DNA of 64,000 nucleotides from DATAOG01 sp963840925 (lineage in GTDB: Bacteria; Pseudomonadota; Alphaproteobacteria; Geminicoccales; Geminicoccaceae), in NCBI GenBank assembly GCA_963840925.1, contig CAWJAY010000005.1, positions 1 through 64,000 on the forward strand, in the 5' to 3' direction. The notes beneath the pieces were generated by a model. The model searched no databases. It was not told the DNA's origin and saw only the letters and a list, made by a program, of their open reading frames with translations. Position 1 is the stretch's first letter, and each line of letters starts with the position of its first letter. A program made the position numbers and the translations under genes. Below are positions 61,516 to 64,000 of the stretch, piece by piece.

Positions 61516-63117
61516 ATGGCCAGGCGGTCACGGCTCTGGTTCGGCTTCTTCCTGTTTCTGGCACTCTATTTCTTCATGCCGGCGCTGCATGCCAAGACGC
61601 CGGGCGACACGCTGGTCATGGCCAACCAGATCGACGACCTGATCACGCTCGATCCGGCCGAGGTGTTCGAGTTCACAGGCGCCGAATACGCCGCCAACGT
61701 CTACGACCGCCTGGTCACCTACCCGGCCGACGACGTCGAGGATCTGCAAGGCCACGTCGCCGAGAGCTGGTCGATCGCCGACGACGGCAAGACCTATACC
61801 TTCAAGGTCCGGGACGGCATCAGCTTCCACTCCGGCAACCCCTTGACCGCCGAGGATGCGGTTTTCTCGCTGCAGCGCGGGGTCAAGCTGAACCTGACGC
61901 CGGGCTTCATCCTGAGCCAGTTCGGCTTCACCGCCGAAAACGTCGAGCAGCGGATCAAAGTGGTCGATCCTCGGACCTTCACGGTCGCACTCGACCAGCC
62001 CTACGCCCCAACCTTTTTCCTTTATTGCCTGACGGCGACCGTAGGCTCGGTGGTCGACAAGCAGCTGGTCATGGCGCACGAGCAGGACGGCGATCTCGGC
62101 CACGACTGGCTGAAGACCGCGTCCGCCGGCTCCGGGCCGTTCAAGCTGCGCGCCTGGAAGCCGAACGAGAGCCTGATCATCGAGAAGAATCCGAATTACT
62201 GGCAGGGCGAGGTCGGGTTCGAGCGCGTGATCACCCGCCATATCGCCGAGCCCGCGACCCAGATGCTGCTGCTCCAGAAGGGCGACATCGACATCGCCCG
62301 CAACCTCGAGGCCGACCAGATGGCAGCGCTCAGGGATCACGCCGAGATAGTGCTCCGCGAAGTGCCCAAGGGGGCGATCTACTATCTGGGTCTCAATCAA
62401 AAGAATCAGGATCTGGCCAGGCCCGAGGTCCGCGAGGCACTGAAATGGCTGATCCCCTACCGGGAGATCGCCGATACGATCGTCAAGGGCTCGGCGGTCG
62501 TGCACCAGACGTTCCTGCCGCGGGGCTTTCTCGGCGCGCTCGACGAGAAGCCCTATCAGCTCGACGTCGACAAGGCGAAGGATCTGTTGCGGCGGGCAGG
62601 CCTCGAGGACGGCTTTGCGGTCACGATTGACACCCGCAACTCATCGCCGATCCTGGACATGGCGCAGGTGATCCAGGCGGCTTGGGCGGCGGCCAACATC
62701 CGGCTCGAGATCCTGCCGGGCGACAACAAGCAGACGCTGACCAAGTACCGGGCGCGCACTCACGACATCTACATCGGCCGCTGGGGCCCGGACTATCAGG
62801 ACCCGCACACCAACGCCGACACCTTCGCGTCCAATCCGGACAACGCCGACGGCGCGCCCTGGGCCGGCAAGCTCGCCTGGCGCAATGCCTGGGAGATCCC
62901 GGAGCTCAGCGCCAAGACCGCGGCCGCGGTGCTCGAGCGCGACCGGGAGAAGCGGGCGGAGATGTACGAGGAACTGCAGCGCGCCGTGCTCAAGGACGGA
63001 CCGTTCGTGATCATGTTCCAGGACATCGAGGTGATCGCCGAGCGCGCCGACGTCGAGGGCATGATCTGGGGCCCTTCGTTCGACGACAACAAGTACTGGA
63101 AGGGCCACAAGGGCTGA
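61516..63117 (+). CDS. ABC transporter substrate-binding protein, peptide/nickel family (SBP_bac_5)
   Basis: A 533-residue periplasmic binding protein. A signal peptide (LWFGFFLFLALYFFMPALHA) precedes a mature protein with the family hallmark DLITLDPAEVFEFTGAEYA, SWSIADDGKTYTFKVRDGI and TAEDAVFSLQRGV. It would deliver oligopeptides, opines or similar solutes to an ABC importer; permease and ATPase genes are not downstream here, so it works with a distant or no transporter. The ATG is preceded by GGGGAGAG. Confidence 0.93.
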   Translation: MARRSRLWFGFFLFLALYFFMPALHAKTPGDTLVMANQIDDLITLDPAEVFEFTGAEYAANVYDRLVTYPADDVEDLQGHVAESWSIADDGKTYTFKVRDGISFHSGNPLTAEDAVFSLQRGVKLNLTPGFILSQFGFTAENVEQRIKVVDPRTFTVALDQPYAPTFFLYCLTATVGSVVDKQLVMAHEQDGDLGHDWLKTASAGSGPFKLRAWKPNESLIIEKNPNYWQGEVGFERVITRHIAEPATQMLLLQKGDIDIARNLEADQMAALRDHAEIVLREVPKGAIYYLGLNQKNQDLARPEVREALKWLIPYREIADTIVKGSAVVHQTFLPRGFLGALDEKPYQLDVDKAKDLLRRAGLEDGFAVTIDTRNSSPILDMAQVIQAAWAAANIRLEILPGDNKQTLTKYRARTHDIYIGRWGPDYQDPHTNADTFASNPDNADGAPWAGKLAWRNAWEIPELSAKTAAAVLERDREKRAEMYEELQRAVLKDGPFVIMFQDIEVIAERADVEGMIWGPSFDDNKYWKGHKG

Positions 63118-63357
63118 GCCGCTCCCGGCTGTTGGCAAACGTCAGGGGCCGGGACACCGCCGAAGAGCACATCGCAAGGGACCCGCCCCCGACGGGGGTT
63201 CCCGTTTGACCTCGACGGCTCGGCGGACGACAATCGTGCCGACAACCAGCGCGCTTCAGGGAACCTTGGGCAATGAACCTCCAGCTTTGACCGCCCGCCC
63301 GGTCAGACGACCCGCGGACCAGAAGGCAGCCGCGCTCTTGCTCTGAGGGAGGCATCG

Positions 63358-64000
63358 ATGACGTCTCAAGAGTACGATCTGATCGTGATCGGCGGTGGTC
63401 CGGCGGGCGAGAAGGGGGCCGCGCAGGCGGCCTACTTCGGCAAGCGGGTGGCGCTGGTCGAGAAAAGCCCGGCGCTCGGCGGCGCGGTCGCGAATACCAG
63501 CATCCCGTTCAAGGCGCTGCGGGAGACCGCGCTCTATCTCGCGGGCTTTCGGACCCGGAAGCTGCACGGCATCGACTTTCGGATGAAGGAAAGGGCGACG
63601 CTGCGGGATTTCCTCTCGCAGGAACACGCGATCGTGCGCGATTATCGGTTCAAGGTCGCGACCAACCTCGACACCCACAATGTCGATGTCTTCCCGGGCC
63701 AGGCTTCGTTCCTGGACCCCCATACGGTCACGGTCGAGCATCGGCGGCGACAGCCGACCTTGCTCTCGGCGGACGTGGTCCTGATCGCCTGCGGTTCACG
63801 GCCCTACCACCCGCCTCAGTTCGACTTCGATGGCGACCGGGTCTACGATTCCAACACGTTCATGCGCGCGAACTGCATGCCGACGAGCCTCGCCGTCATC
63901 GGCGCCGGCCCGATCGGCTGCGAATACGCCTGCATCATGGCGTTGCTCGGCTGCTCGGTCAGCCTGATCGACGCCGGCGATACGTTGCTGCCTTTTCTCG
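63358..64000 (+). CDS. soluble transhydrogenase-like flavoprotein (3' end outside window)
   Basis: The first 214 residues of a pyridine nucleotide-disulfide oxidoreductase family protein. FAD-binding IVIGGGPAGEKGAAQAAYFG and NAD-binding AVIGAGPIGCEYACIMALLG are clear. The overall pattern (IPFKALRETALYLAGF) fits Si-specific NAD(P)+ transhydrogenase SthA rather than a dihydrolipoamide dehydrogenase. The redox loop has no Cys at all (GGAVANTSIPFKAL), whereas many relatives keep at least one. GAGGGAGG precedes the ATG at 63358. Confidence 0.85.
   Translation, partial: MTSQEYDLIVIGGGPAGEKGAAQAAYFGKRVALVEKSPALGGAVANTSIPFKALRETALYLAGFRTRKLHGIDFRMKERATLRDFLSQEHAIVRDYRFKVATNLDTHNVDVFPGQASFLDPHTVTVEHRRRQPTLLSADVVLIACGSRPYHPPQFDFDGDRVYDSNTFMRANCMPTSLAVIGAGPIGCEYACIMALLGCSVSLIDAGDTLLPFL

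Noticed and set aside
1..64000. tRNA or rRNA genes
   Set aside because: I looked for T-loop-like GTTCGA patterns in the gene-free stretches and found none with matching stems; no rRNA-like sequence is present.

Overview
The window is a GC-rich (mostly high-60s to low-70s percent by eye) chromosomal segment of an alphaproteobacterium, most likely a Rhodospirillales or Geminicoccaceae-like lineage. This rests on the gene order ribF - ileS - lspA - DUF3035 lipoprotein - two M16 peptidases - mutL, on rplM-rpsI, and on a CarD regulator close to a seven-iron ferredoxin. No rRNA, tRNA or CRISPR array was found.

Layout. 0-6.2 kb is accessory: the C-terminal part of a membrane STAND/NACHT-type protein that lacks its P-loop, a chromate-resistance pair (rhodanese-ChrB-like plus ChrA), and an MFS transporter gene whose middle was replaced by a 1.5 kb AT-richer insert carrying a BamE-like lipoprotein and a DUF3800 protein. 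6.2-23.6 kb is a catabolic region: hydroxyacid dehydrogenase, HpcH/HpaI aldolase, glycerophosphodiesterase, RraA-like lyase, Gfo/Idh/MocA oxidoreductase, beta-keto acid cleavage enzyme, a two-subunit ThDP decarboxylase coupled to an enoyl-CoA hydratase, a class III cyclase, a heterodimeric ABC exporter, MmgE/PrpD and a CoA-transferase.

23.6-30.5 kb is a decaying accessory zone: an MNT/HEPN toxin-antitoxin pair bracketed by a partial duplication of the CoA-transferase gene, a truncated gene of unknown type, a frameshifted and truncated multi-domain rhodanese coupled to a thiol dioxygenase, an intact VapBC-type pair with a near-perfect palindromic operator, an arabonate-type dehydratase, and a dead Phd/VapC pair. 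30.5-46 kb holds an FG-GAP lipoprotein, rplM-rpsI, two heavily frameshifted genes (PfkB kinase and DUF2330), meaB, a polA that has lost its proofreading residues, a tiny secreted Cys peptide, puuE-like deacetylase, VanZ, HIT, gshB, carD and fdxA.

46-64 kb is mainly the housekeeping cluster (mutL, M16 pair, lspA, ileS, ribF) followed by a repeat-laden membrane protein with frame breaks, a MaoC hydratase, nitroreductase, nucleoside hydrolase, a dipeptide-type ABC binding protein and the start of a soluble transhydrogenase-like flavoprotein.

The observations I would follow first are the proofreading-dead DNA polymerase I with tyrosine at the dideoxy-discriminating position, the NACHT-like protein from which the nucleotide-binding loop is missing by an in-frame gap, the hexanucleotide-repeat membrane protein, and the density of damaged toxin-antitoxin and defence-like genes between 23.6 and 30.5 kb. 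Several frameshifts could be assembly errors, and raw reads would decide.
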